This document shows, in pieces, positions 1-8,246 of a stretch of DNA of 64,000 nucleotides; within the stretch, counting starts at the first letter, position 1, and each line of letters starts with the position of its first letter. Where the stretch lies: positions 186,001 to 250,000 of the forward strand of contig JAQTUV010000002.1 in NCBI GenBank assembly GCA_028707175.1, written 5' to 3'. A program made the position numbers and the translations under genes. Source of the DNA: Sideroxydans sp. GTDB lineage: Bacteria; Pseudomonadota; Gammaproteobacteria; Burkholderiales; Gallionellaceae. The notes beneath the pieces were generated by a model that saw only the letters and a list, made by a program, of their open reading frames with translations, searched no databases and was not told the origin of the DNA.

Positions 1-84
1 GCGACCAACTGCCGCATTCCTTTATTGTACTGAAATGAGTATCCTGCGCACCGCAATCAAAACACGTTAGGGAGATTAATAGAC
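1..84. other. Window edge, no assignable gene
   Basis: No gene can be assigned to these 84 bases. All three plus-strand frames are open from the left edge and stop within the first 70 bases (for example TGA at 31-33 and TAG at 68-70), so the 3' end of an upstream plus-strand gene could lie here, but too few codons remain to tell which frame is real. AGGGAG at about 69-74 is the likely ribosome binding site for the gene starting at 85. Confidence 0.4.
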
Positions 85-585
85 ATGACACATCCATACC
101 AAGCCACCCCTGAAGAAATGACTCGCGCGAAATGGCCACATGAGATCTTTCTCATCAATTTGGTGTTCAACCATATTCTTGTATTTGCATCCACATTTGG
201 TGTGTTCAGCACTTTCCCCCTGATGGTGCTGATTGTTCCACTCACTTCTTTTGCAATTACGGGCTACATTTTATTTAAAGCCAAAAAGGTTGCTGCGGGG
301 GACGATACCGCCTTTGTTAAAGCACATTGGGTTGTAGCCAATAAGCGCAATACTCACTTCATGTGGCTACTCACTGCGACCTGCATCATCGTTGGCGGCG
401 GGTTCTGGTTATCCAAAATCATGGGGTGGTCAAAGATCGCCACCATCGCATTGTTGGGCGGCGTCGGCCTGCTGCCTTTCATGGTTTCGTTACTTGTGCT
501 GATCGTGTTGGGAAATGATTCTATGTATCAAGCACGTCATCACAAATTTCCACGTGGATCGACTCCTTCCGCCGATGCTGCGTAA
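85..585 (+). CDS. Conserved hypothetical four-helix membrane protein
   Basis: This 166-residue protein is not a family I recognise. It has four hydrophobic stretches, at about residues 22-45, 47-66, 93-112 and 120-145, with a polar basic segment between helices 2 and 3 and a hydrophilic basic tail (QARHHKFPRG). It is therefore probably an inner-membrane protein with both ends in the cytoplasm. The start follows an AGGGAG box. The next gene begins 23 bases downstream on the same strand, and both run towards the cbb3 oxidase maturation genes. A link to that locus is only positional. Confidence 0.6.
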   Translation: MTHPYQATPEEMTRAKWPHEIFLINLVFNHILVFASTFGVFSTFPLMVLIVPLTSFAITGYILFKAKKVAAGDDTAFVKAHWVVANKRNTHFMWLLTATCIIVGGGFWLSKIMGWSKIATIALLGGVGLLPFMVSLLVLIVLGNDSMYQARHHKFPRGSTPSADAA

Positions 586-608
586 CTATTCATCACTTAA
601 ATGCAAAC

Positions 609-1286
609 ATGAAAACTGAAAACAAAATTTACTGGGGCATCGGAATTTTTTCCATTGTCATCATCTTTGGCGCGTTCTTAATCCCTGGGGACCGCCCCGA
701 AAAAGAAGATCTGCCCTGGCATATCGAACATCCCACCACAGATACCGTGCGTGTGTTTGGATTGACATTGGGAACCTCAACACCCGCAGAGGCTGAGGCC
801 CGATTCAAAGAACAAGCTGAACCAAGCCTATTTAAATCACCCGAAGGCGTAATGAGTGCAGAAGTGTTTTTCGAGCAGATCAATCTGGCAGGATTACGCT
901 CGCGCGTCGTGTTAACTGTAGATCTCTCAGAAACTGAAATGAAAGAGATGTATGCGCGTGGTTTACGTATGGCAGGAACAGGGAGTGGCAAAAAAATCAC
1001 GCTGACACCTGAAGATGTAGCGCGCCTGCGCAGCCTCCCCATCAGCAGCATGACGTACATGCCAGGGGTTCGCGTCGAAGAACCATTATTCTTGAAACGT
1101 TTTGGCAAACCCAACCAAGTCGTCAAGGAAACTAAAACTGGAGCGATTCACTGGCTGTACCCTCAGAATGGACTCGATCTAACCTTGGGTGGTGGCGAGA
1201 AACCTGTACTTCAATACGTGTCACCAAGCAAATTCGATGCGCTGGTGAAACCGTTGCTAGCCAACGGCGAATTGATCACTCAATAG
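609..1286 (+). CDS. Hypothetical protein with N-terminal membrane anchor
   Basis: This is a 225-residue protein with one hydrophobic segment (about residues 9-25, IGIFSIVIIFGAFLIPG) followed by a soluble domain of about 195 residues, most simply an anchored periplasmic protein. No catalytic motif is evident. The segment PLFLKRFGKPNQVV followed by a HWLYP stretch resembles a small lipoprotein-like sensor fold only loosely, and I assign no function. There is no clear Shine-Dalgarno before the ATG. Its last 11 bases overlap the 3' end of ccoS on the opposite strand, so the two transcripts converge. Confidence 0.6.
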   Translation: MKTENKIYWGIGIFSIVIIFGAFLIPGDRPEKEDLPWHIEHPTTDTVRVFGLTLGTSTPAEAEARFKEQAEPSLFKSPEGVMSAEVFFEQINLAGLRSRVVLTVDLSETEMKEMYARGLRMAGTGSGKKITLTPEDVARLRSLPISSMTYMPGVRVEEPLFLKRFGKPNQVVKETKTGAIHWLYPQNGLDLTLGGGEKPVLQYVSPSKFDALVKPLLANGELITQ

Positions 1287-1473
1287 TTTTCTTATCCGCA
1301 TCTGGCCGCTTGGTCGGATGCGGCATCATGTCCTCATCGTCATCCATCAAGATACGATTGCCACTACCTTCCATATCCTCGTACTGCCCTTTCTTCACCG
1401 AGAAGATAAGCACCACAACGAGAATGACTCCGAAGAACATCATGCCGGGAATCAAGCTGTAGATCACTTCCAT
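1276..1473 (-). CDS. ccoS: cbb3 oxidase maturation protein CcoS
   Basis: CcoS is a small membrane protein needed for cofactor insertion into cbb3-type cytochrome c oxidase. The 65-residue product has one transmembrane helix (about residues 8-27, PGMMFFGVILVVVLIFSV) followed by the typical GQYEDMEG stretch and an acidic tail (MDDDEDMM), the usual CcoS layout and length. It begins 4 bases after the ccoI stop and is the last gene of the ccoG-H-I-S block. Its end overlaps the convergent plus-strand gene by 11 bases. Confidence 0.9.
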   Translation of the reverse strand: MEVIYSLIPGMMFFGVILVVVLIFSVKKGQYEDMEGSGNRILMDDDEDMMPHPTKRPDADKKTIE

Positions 1474-1477
1474 CTTT

Positions 1478-3964
1478 TTATCTCACTTTTGAATTTGGTT
1501 TAACTTCATCTTTGAACAAAGTACGGATACGTGCGGCATTTCCAATCACGATAAGCGAGCTGATAGGCATGGTGATTGCGGCAGCCAATGGAGTCACCTT
1601 GGCCATCATCGCCAATGGCACCATGATGATGTTATACACGAATGAAAGTCCGATGTTTTGTTTGATGGTGCGCAAGGTACGGCGTGACAATTGAGTTGCC
1701 TGCAATACTTTATTGAGCTCATTATGCATTAATACAATGTCAGCACTCTCTACAGAGACATCCGTACCTGACCCCAATGCGATACCCACGTCAGCACGAA
1801 TCAAAGCGGGCGCATCGTTCACACCATCGCCCACCATCGCAACTATCGCACCCGCCTGTTGTAGTTCGTGGATGACACGGTCTTTATCTTGTGGCAACAC
1901 TTCCGCGATGACTTCCATACCACCTAACTGTTTGGCGATGGCTTCGGCAACAGGCCGCCTATCTCCGCTCAACAATGTCATTTTGATGCCACTGGTGCGC
2001 AACTCATCCACCAATTGTTGAGCATCACAGCGTAAACGATCTGCCAGCGCGATGATGGCGACATGCCTATCTGCAATTGCTAGATAGACACAGCTCATCG
2101 CCTCAGCTTCTAACTGATGCACTTGCGACTGCAAGCCAACGTCCAAAGTGATGCTGTTCTGAGCCAGCCATTTGGCGCTACCCAGCAAGACCCGTTGCCC
2201 AGCCACCGTTGCCGCCACCCCCAGACCCGCTGTCGCATGGAAGTCAACCACCTCGATATCTCGATACGGATATTGCTGCTCTTCCGCGTTGCGCGTGATA
2301 GCACGTGCCACTCCATGTTCGCTGTATCGTTCTACTGCCGCTGCAAGACGCATCGCCTCCTCCGCGTTCACACCATCAGCGAACTTTACTTGCGCGACGC
2401 TCATCACACCTTCCGTGAGCGTGCCAGTTTTGTCGAATACAAAATGGGTCACCTTGGATAAGGTCTCCAACACCAGGCCGTTCTTCACCAAGATGCCGTA
2501 CTTGGCTCCCAATCCAGAAGCGACTGCAATGGACATGGGCGTTGCCATTCCAAGCGCACAAGGACACGTAATGATCAGCACGGAAGTCGCCGCCATCAAA
2601 GCGACCTCAAAATCTTGACTGTTCCAGATGAAGAAAGTCGTCGCCGCGCAGACCATCGTCACTAGTACAAACCATGGCACGATGGTGTCAGCCAAGCGCT
2701 GGATGGGCGCCTTAGAAGATTGCGCTTCTTCCACCAATTTGATGATTTTGGACAGGGTTGTATCTTGCAATTGTGTCCTGACCTCGACCAACAATGCCCC
2801 GCTCGTATTCACTGTTCCCGCAGAAACGGATGCTCCGATGCGCTTGGTCACAGGTAACGATTCACCACTCAGCATGGATTCATCTACCGCGCTATGCCCC
2901 TCCAGCACGATGCCATCGACTGGGATGGTATAGCCCGGCTTCACCAGCACATGGTCACCCAACTTCACACCACGTATAGGCGTCATCTGCTCCATACCTT
3001 CTCTCATCACCAACGCGACTCGAGGCTGCAACTCCATCAATCGCTTAGTGGCGGAAACGGCTTGGTGACGGAACATCCCTTCCAGATAGCGTCCTATGAG
3101 GATGATGAAGGTCAGATTGGTCACTGTGTCGAAATACACTTCACCGTGTTGATTGTTGGTGATCGTGACATAGACGGAGTAGGCGTAGGTGACACTCAAA
3201 CCCACAGCGATTGGCATGTCCATCGTAAGGTGCCCCGCTCGCAAACCACCAATCGCACCGCGAAAGAAGGGATAACCGGAATACAGCAAGGTAGGTGTCG
3301 CCAGCACGAGTGCCACCCAATGGAAGAAGCTGCGGAACTCGTCTTGATTCGCACCACTATACAAAGCGATGGCGATCCACATCATATTCATCGCCGCAAA
3401 TCCCGCGAAGAATAGGCGGAACAACATCGCGCGATTGGTCTTTTTGATAGAGCCTTCCGCACTTTCCGGATCGTAAGGCACCGCAGAATATCCAATACGC
3501 GCAAGTGCTTTGATCAAAGTAGAAAGTTTGCTCTTGCTATTGTCCCAGCGCAGGTGCAAACGCTTGCCCGCGAGATTTACTTCAGCCAGTTGCACGCCCG
3601 GCGTACGATTCAAGCCGCGCTCGATGAGCCACACACACGCTGCGCAATGGATGCCTTCGACTAGCAGATGGATGTCACGCACATCCCCTGAGCAAGAGGT
3701 GAATTCCTGCTGTACTTCGTCGAAATCGTAGATTTCAATATCTTTGGGAGGCTCAGGAGGCGGCCCTAGCAAAACACCATCAGGTGTTCTCTGATAGTAG
3801 CCTTGCAATCCCGATTCGTAGATGGCATTGCAGACTGACTGACATCCGAAGCAGCAAAATTCTCGCTCGCGCTGCTCCAGTTGCGATATGTAATGGGTAT
3901 CTGTCGGGATGGGCAACCCACAGTGGAAACATCCCTGTATCGTATGATGAACTACTTGCGACAT
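1478..3964 (-). CDS. ccoI: Copper-exporting P1B-type ATPase CcoI/FixI
   Basis: CcoI moves copper across the inner membrane for assembly of the haem-copper centre of cbb3 oxidase. The 828 residues show an N-terminal cysteine-rich segment (CFHC at 12-15, CCFGC at 37-41), a heavy-metal domain with CAAC at 107-110, paired membrane helices, the actuator motif LSGESLPV, the ion-binding CPC in a membrane helix ([12 protein letters not shown]), the phosphorylation motif DKTGT and the hinge GDGVNDAP. An oddity is that the nucleotide-binding HP motif reads SEHG rather than SEHP. It lies 16 bases after fixH and 4 before ccoS. Assignment is secure from motifs and context. Confidence 0.95.
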   Translation of the reverse strand: MSQVVHHTIQGCFHCGLPIPTDTHYISQLEQREREFCCFGCQSVCNAIYESGLQGYYQRTPDGVLLGPPPEPPKDIEIYDFDEVQQEFTSCSGDVRDIHLLVEGIHCAACVWLIERGLNRTPGVQLAEVNLAGKRLHLRWDNSKSKLSTLIKALARIGYSAVPYDPESAEGSIKKTNRAMLFRLFFAGFAAMNMMWIAIALYSGANQDEFRSFFHWVALVLATPTLLYSGYPFFRGAIGGLRAGHLTMDMPIAVGLSVTYAYSVYVTITNNQHGEVYFDTVTNLTFIILIGRYLEGMFRHQAVSATKRLMELQPRVALVMREGMEQMTPIRGVKLGDHVLVKPGYTIPVDGIVLEGHSAVDESMLSGESLPVTKRIGASVSAGTVNTSGALLVEVRTQLQDTTLSKIIKLVEEAQSSKAPIQRLADTIVPWFVLVTMVCAATTFFIWNSQDFEVALMAATSVLIITCPCALGMATPMSIAVASGLGAKYGILVKNGLVLETLSKVTHFVFDKTGTLTEGVMSVAQVKFADGVNAEEAMRLAAAVERYSEHGVARAITRNAEEQQYPYRDIEVVDFHATAGLGVAATVAGQRVLLGSAKWLAQNSITLDVGLQSQVHQLEAEAMSCVYLAIADRHVAIIALADRLRCDAQQLVDELRTSGIKMTLLSGDRRPVAEAIAKQLGGMEVIAEVLPQDKDRVIHELQQAGAIVAMVGDGVNDAPALIRADVGIALGSGTDVSVESADIVLMHNELNKVLQATQLSRRTLRTIKQNIGLSFVYNIIMVPLAMMAKVTPLAAAITMPISSLIVIGNAARIRTLFKDEVKPNSKVR

Positions 3965-3980
3965 TAATGCTGACTACCGA

Positions 3981-4490
3981 TCAAGAATGTTCTTCGACCT
4001 TGAAACGATCTGTATCCACAGTGAATTCGTCATTGTCTCGCTTCAAATGAATGTGCAATTCCCAATAGCCTTTTAAGGGGAAAGTTACATACCCCTGATA
4101 ATTTCCAGCCGAGACTTCTTTGAAAGTTGTCGTAAAGTCCTTGCTGGCATCTGCCGCTCGGTAGGCTTCAACTTCCATCATCCCACTCACCGGTTTGCCA
4201 TTTTTATCTACAACATTAATTTCGTACATCGTAGGCTGATCTAGAACGATAGCCTTCGGCTTGTTAATTGAAGTCTGCCAAGCCAATGCTTGTTTTGCCC
4301 CCAACTCACTCAGCATGTCTGCATTTGTTTTCCGGTCTTTTGTTTTGTATTCACGATCAACCAGCATTGATTTGTTATGCGTTGCATACCAAATAAATGT
4401 CGCATTGACAGCCAACACCAACAGTATCAATCCAACCAAGCTCAATACCCACGGGTTACGAAATCCAGATTTTTGGTCTTGCGAGATCAT
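3981..4490 (-). CDS. ccoH: FixH/CcoH family cbb3 assembly protein
   Basis: FixH/CcoH proteins assist cbb3 oxidase assembly, probably together with CcoI. The 169-residue product has one N-terminal membrane helix (about residues 15-34, WVLSLVGLILLVLAVNATFIW) and a periplasmic beta-rich domain containing YEINVVDKNGKPVSG and GYWELHIHLKRDND, which match the usual FixH pattern. It lies 11 bases after ccoG and 16 before ccoI in the same orientation. Sequence similarity within this family is weak, so the call rests on topology, length and gene order. Confidence 0.88.
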   Translation of the reverse strand: MISQDQKSGFRNPWVLSLVGLILLVLAVNATFIWYATHNKSMLVDREYKTKDRKTNADMLSELGAKQALAWQTSINKPKAIVLDQPTMYEINVVDKNGKPVSGMMEVEAYRAADASKDFTTTFKEVSAGNYQGYVTFPLKGYWELHIHLKRDNDEFTVDTDRFKVEEHS

Positions 4491-4501
4491 CTTATATAAC
4501 C

Positions 4502-5953
4502 TTATTTTTTGGGCGCGTAGAACTGGCTGGTGTATTCAGCGAACACAGTCGGATCATCCATGCTTTCCACGCGGAACTTGATTGGTGTCACATCCTTTTC
4601 TGCGAATTTTCCAGGCGCTTTAACAAAAATGGTGAACGAAGTACCGCGTCCATGATGAATCATGGGATTGTTCTCAGCACCGAGAATGATTTGATCTTTA
4701 ACGCCACCTTCGGCTGATACTTTTACTTGGAAGTCCTTATCTGTTTTATTCAACAATTTAAAATCATATTTATTTTGGATAGAGCCATCGCTCATGCTCA
4801 CAAAGAGTGGTTGGCGCTCATGCATGATCTTTAGCGTCATCGAACCCAAATGTGTCAATCCCCAAACAATACCGCTAAGCGCCAACATGATGATGCCGAT
4901 GTAGACCAACGTGCGTGGATGCTGATACATCTTCTTAGCTGGCTTGCCAGACAATTCGTCCAACGATGCGTAACGAATCAACCCACGAGGTTTTGCGATC
5001 TTATCCATGATGGAATCGCATGCATCAATGCACAAGCCACACGTAATACAACCCAATTGTTGACCGTTCCGAATATCCACACCCGTCGGGCAAACCTGAA
5101 CACATTGGAAGCAGTCAATGCAATCGCCTTGTGGCGCAACTACCTCACCACCACGGCGAATCTTGCCGCGAGGTTCTCCGCGGGTGTAATCGTATGTAGG
5201 CAAAATAGTCTGCGAATCATTCATCACTGCTTGAATACGTGCATATGGACATAGCCAAATACATGTCTGCTCGCGCAACAAACCCGCCAAGATATAGGTT
5301 CCTAGAAAAAACATAACCAACACTACCCAGCCAACAACTGGTAATTGCAGATGAATTAGGTTATTCCAGTAGTCAAATGCATCAACAAACCAAATCGAGA
5401 AGCTAATGCCTGTAAGCAACGCAATTGAAGCCCAAGCTAAATGCTTTAAGCCCTTCTTCTTTATCTTGTCTGCATCCCAGGGGGCTGTTTCGAGCTTGCG
5501 ACGGGCCGTAGGATTACCTTCTATTTTCTCTTCAATCCATGTGAACCAATCTGTCCAAGCCGTTTGGAAACAGAAATATCCACACCACACACGCGAAGCA
5601 ACTGAAGTCACGGCAAACAACGTCATCGCCGCCACCAAAAGCAGTAATGACAACATCCAAATATCTTGCGGAAGGACCGTCAGACTAAAGAAGTGAAATT
5701 GACGATGATCGATGTCAAACAAAATTGCTTGCTTGTCATTCCATCGCAGATAGGGGAATAGAAAGAATGGCAACCATAGCGCTAACTGAGCGCGATCTTT
5801 AAAGGTGCGAAAGAAACCAGCCATGCGTTTAGCATGAATGGTCTTGTCACCCATATTGACAGTCCAAGTCCACGTTTCGAATTCATTGTAAATTGTCGTT
5901 ACTTCGCCGACTTCCTTTTTGTCAGTCTCTTTTTTATCAATTTCTTGACTCAT
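4502..5953 (-). CDS. ccoG: cbb3 oxidase accessory protein CcoG
   Basis: CcoG is a membrane-bound iron-sulfur protein implicated in cupric reductase activity during cbb3 assembly. The 483 residues contain several transmembrane helices in the N-terminal 230 residues, polyferredoxin-like cysteines (CGYFCFQ and CIWLCPYARIQ), then two 4Fe-4S motifs, CIDCFQCVQVCPTG and CITCGLCIDACD. A further helix and a C-terminal periplasmic Ig-like domain follow, a normal architecture. It is the first gene of the assembly block and is separated from the ccoP end by a terminator, so it probably has its own promoter in 5954-6064. Confidence 0.95.
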   Translation of the reverse strand: MSQEIDKKETDKKEVGEVTTIYNEFETWTWTVNMGDKTIHAKRMAGFFRTFKDRAQLALWLPFFLFPYLRWNDKQAILFDIDHRQFHFFSLTVLPQDIWMLSLLLLVAAMTLFAVTSVASRVWCGYFCFQTAWTDWFTWIEEKIEGNPTARRKLETAPWDADKIKKKGLKHLAWASIALLTGISFSIWFVDAFDYWNNLIHLQLPVVGWVVLVMFFLGTYILAGLLREQTCIWLCPYARIQAVMNDSQTILPTYDYTRGEPRGKIRRGGEVVAPQGDCIDCFQCVQVCPTGVDIRNGQQLGCITCGLCIDACDSIMDKIAKPRGLIRYASLDELSGKPAKKMYQHPRTLVYIGIIMLALSGIVWGLTHLGSMTLKIMHERQPLFVSMSDGSIQNKYDFKLLNKTDKDFQVKVSAEGGVKDQIILGAENNPMIHHGRGTSFTIFVKAPGKFAEKDVTPIKFRVESMDDPTVFAEYTSQFYAPKK

Positions 5954-6038
5954 CTTTATACCCCTGAATTCATAAAGTGAAACGTCACAACCTTTAACAA
6001 AAACATCATTGAGGTGATTCTAACTGTACTTAAAATCC

Positions 6039-6051
6039 ACATCAGTGATGT
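6039..6051. promoter_or_regulatory. Small perfect palindrome upstream of ccoG
   Basis: ACATCA-G-TGATGT reads as a 6+6 base palindrome about 90 bases before the ccoG start, in the only non-coding stretch between the two cco blocks. It could be an operator or part of a promoter. It does not match the TTGAT-N4-ATCAA FNR consensus. No function is proven. Confidence 0.3.
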
Positions 6052-6064
6052 TTTACACATAATG

Positions 6065-6096
6065 AAAAAGGAGGAGAGCTCACTCTCCTCCTTTTT
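6065..6096 (-). terminator. Rho-independent terminator after the ccoNOQP block
   Basis: A perfect 14-base inverted repeat (AAAAAGGAGGAGAG and its complement, loop of 4) ends in a run of five T residues on the minus strand. It lies 15 bases past the stop of the 43-residue gene and before ccoG. It marks the end of the ccoN-O-Q-P-small gene transcript and implies separate control of the assembly genes. Confidence 0.88.
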
Positions 6097-6111
6097 GGTT
6101 ACGCTAGCAAA

Positions 6112-6243
6112 TTACTGCTTGTCGTCCTTACCTTTAGTTGCATTGCGGTAGGCAACATAAAACAGCCAAAGCACAACAACTGCGGAGAGGCCAACACTGA
6201 TAATTACCCCCCAGAGAACTGCGTCATTATTGATGCTATTCAT
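6112..6243 (-). CDS. 43-residue single-pass membrane protein at the end of ccoNOQP
   Basis: This gene encodes 43 residues starting MNSINNDAVLWG and ending KGKDDKQ. It has one strong transmembrane helix (about residues 9-31, VLWGVIISVGLSAVVVLWLFYVA split over two turns) and a short basic tail. AGGAG sits 7 bases before the ATG. It lies 60 bases after the ccoP stop and 15 before the terminator, so it is very probably part of the oxidase transcript. Small single-helix subunits are known for other terminal oxidases (CydX, and CcoM in Pseudomonas stutzeri cbb3). I infer a similar role here, but I do not recognise it as a named family member. Confidence 0.75.
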   Translation of the reverse strand: MNSINNDAVLWGVIISVGLSAVVVLWLFYVAYRNATKGKDDKQ

Positions 6244-6271
6244 CTCTATACTCCTTTTCCGATCCGAAGGA

Positions 6272-6295
6272 CTGCACGGAAGTTACTCCGTGCAG
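6272..6295 (-). repeat. Intercistronic hairpin between ccoP and the 43-residue gene
   Basis: A perfect 9-base inverted repeat (CTGCACGGA and TCCGTGCAG, loop AGTTAC on the plus strand) fills most of the 60-base gap. There is no T-run after it on the minus strand, so it is more likely an mRNA processing or stability element, or a partial attenuator, than a true terminator. Confidence 0.6.
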
Positions 6296-6303
6296 ACTGA
6301 GCA

Positions 6304-7239
6304 TTACTGCGCTGCCTGAACTGCAGAAGCCGCAGGAACTTCAGAAGTTGCAGCAGCATCTACCACTACAGGAGCGGCTTCAGCTTGACCGCCACCAAAC
6401 TTGTAGACATATACAGCCAACTTCTTGATTTCAGCATCAGATAGTTTAGCGCCTTGGAAGGCAGGCATAACAGCCACACGTGTTTCAGGCGTACCTGCAT
6501 TCACACCATTCTTAATAGTGTATTTGATGCCTTCAACAGAGCTATCAAAACGCCATACACCATCAGTCAGGTTAGCAGAGCCCATCGCTTGCATGCCCTT
6601 TCCATCTTCACCGTGACATGCCGTACAGCCTTTTTCGGCAAATAGCGGTGTAGAGGTAGGCTTGCCTGCTGCAACTGCATTAGCCAATGTATCGACTTCA
6701 GCTTCAGACAACATATCCTTATGCGCCATCATCATGCCTTGGCGACCACCAACGATTGTTGTGTGGATGTCGTCGATCTTACCGCCATACAACCAGTCAT
6801 CGTCGTTCAAGATCGGTGCGAACAGACCTTGCTTGTCGTGCGTACCAACACCGTTCTGACCGTGACATGCTGCGCAGTTGTCACCGAACAAAACCTTGCC
6901 AGAACGAGTGACGTACTCAGTCAATTCACTATCAGCCAAAATGGCTGCTGGAGTCATGTCTTTAAGCTTGGCTTCATATTTGCCGCGCACTTCGTCCACA
7001 ACACTTTTATCAGCTTCCATTTCGTTAATCGCTGTCCAACCACCAACGCCCTTGAAAAAGCCGTTTGCGTTTGAAACAGGGATAGACGGATAAAAAATCC
7101 AATACACAACAACCCAAATTGCACTAGCAGTCAGACCAAGCATCCACCATTTTGGCGGCTGATTGATGTAATCACCCAAGTCGTCATCCCAAACGTGGCC
7201 AGTGGTTGGCACGTCACCTGCACTATGTTTATCACTCAT
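6304..7239 (-). CDS. ccoP: cbb3 oxidase dihaem subunit CcoP
   Basis: CcoP passes electrons from soluble cytochrome c to CcoO in cbb3 oxidase. The 311-residue protein has an N-terminal membrane helix (about residues 33-51, MLGLTASAIWVVVYWIFYP) and two cytochrome c domains with haem motifs CAACH and CTACH, spaced as in the family. The C-terminus is an alanine-rich tail (VPAASAVQAAQ) without known role. Its start overlaps the ccoQ stop in an ATGA arrangement, indicating translational coupling. Confidence 0.96.
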   Translation of the reverse strand: MSDKHSAGDVPTTGHVWDDDLGDYINQPPKWWMLGLTASAIWVVVYWIFYPSIPVSNANGFFKGVGGWTAINEMEADKSVVDEVRGKYEAKLKDMTPAAILADSELTEYVTRSGKVLFGDNCAACHGQNGVGTHDKQGLFAPILNDDDWLYGGKIDDIHTTIVGGRQGMMMAHKDMLSEAEVDTLANAVAAGKPTSTPLFAEKGCTACHGEDGKGMQAMGSANLTDGVWRFDSSVEGIKYTIKNGVNAGTPETRVAVMPAFQGAKLSDAEIKKLAVYVYKFGGGQAEAAPVVVDAAATSEVPAASAVQAAQ

Positions 7240-7445
7240 CTTTTTTCTCCCAATTTGATAGGGTCTTCGTCATCCAACGCCATAGCGGCCTGAGATTCGA
7301 ATCGTTCCTTGTTGGACGGCCGGAACACCATGACATAGGCTGCCACCATTCCGGACGCTGCGACCAGCAGGAAAAAAACTCCCAGCCAATCATTGGTCGT
7401 CATGGCTTGCGTATCCATGCCAAAGTATTCCAACAGTTTAATCAC
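7236..7445 (-). CDS. ccoQ: cbb3 oxidase small subunit CcoQ
   Basis: CcoQ stabilises the cbb3 complex and is not itself catalytic. The 69 residues contain one transmembrane helix (about residues 22-42, LGVFFLLVAASGMVAAYVMVF) and a charged C-terminus. The gene overlaps ccoO by 8 bases and ccoP by 4. Length, topology and position between ccoO and ccoP are all diagnostic; sequence alone would be weak. Confidence 0.92.
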   Translation of the reverse strand: MIKLLEYFGMDTQAMTTNDWLGVFFLLVAASGMVAAYVMVFRPSNKERFESQAAMALDDEDPIKLGEKR

Positions 7446-8235
7446 GGTAGTTCACACCTTCTTCAAACTTAACGTGATTTCCCAAACCTTGCAGGAATGC
7501 AATCAATGCGTCCATGTCGGTCTTACCTTCCAATTCAGCAGCCGCACCACCAATATATTCTTCGGTGTAGATAGTCTTAGGCACTGGGTTGAATGGCATG
7601 ATTGTCATCACTTTCATTGTCTGAACCGTCTCAGCCACATCCACTGGCTTTGCTTCCAACCAGAAATAATTTGGCATGACAGACTCAGGAACAACGTCAC
7701 GTGGGTACTTCAGATGGCGACGATGCCATTCATCTGAATATTTACCTCCCAAGCGAGCCAAGTCAGGACCTGTACGCTTGGAACCCCATTGGTACGTGTG
7801 GTCGTACATCGACTCTTCAGCGATAGAGTAGTGACCATAACGATCCTTCTCATCACGGAATGGACGAATCATCTGCGAGTGACACAAGAAGCAACCTTCG
7901 CGGATATAAACGTTACGTCCAGCCAATTCCAAAGGCTTGTAAGGACGAACACCATCACCAGGAGCCCAGTCGTTCAGCGTCTTGTGTGCTGAAGTCTCAG
8001 GATTCCAGATGATCTTATCCATCGGAATTACATTGCCATTAGCATCTTTGTGTTGCGTGTTGTTACACGTAGGATCGTTCTGGCACATCGCCGTATTTGG
8101 CAGATAGAACAGAGGGATGATTTCTACGATACCGCCGACCGCCACTGCGATCGCGGTAAACACAAACATCAGGAGCGTGCTGCGCTCTACTTTGTCCTGA
8201 AGTTTGGTCGAATAAAGTGTGTCGTGATCAGACAT
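7438..8235 (-). CDS. ccoO: cbb3 oxidase monohaem subunit CcoO
   Basis: CcoO is the membrane-anchored monohaem cytochrome c subunit that delivers electrons to CcoN. The 265 residues show an N-terminal helix (about residues 19-42) and a single haem motif CFLCHSQMIRPF, with GPDLARLGGKYSDEWHRRHL and a distal methionine in SVMPNY as expected for the axial ligand. It starts 11 bases after the ccoN stop and overlaps ccoQ. Length is slightly above the usual 200-260. Confidence 0.96.
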   Translation of the reverse strand: MSDHDTLYSTKLQDKVERSTLLMFVFTAIAVAVGGIVEIIPLFYLPNTAMCQNDPTCNNTQHKDANGNVIPMDKIIWNPETSAHKTLNDWAPGDGVRPYKPLELAGRNVYIREGCFLCHSQMIRPFRDEKDRYGHYSIAEESMYDHTYQWGSKRTGPDLARLGGKYSDEWHRRHLKYPRDVVPESVMPNYFWLEAKPVDVAETVQTMKVMTIMPFNPVPKTIYTEEYIGGAAAELEGKTDMDALIAFLQGLGNHVKFEEGVNYRD

Positions 8236-8246
8236 GTTGTCACTCC

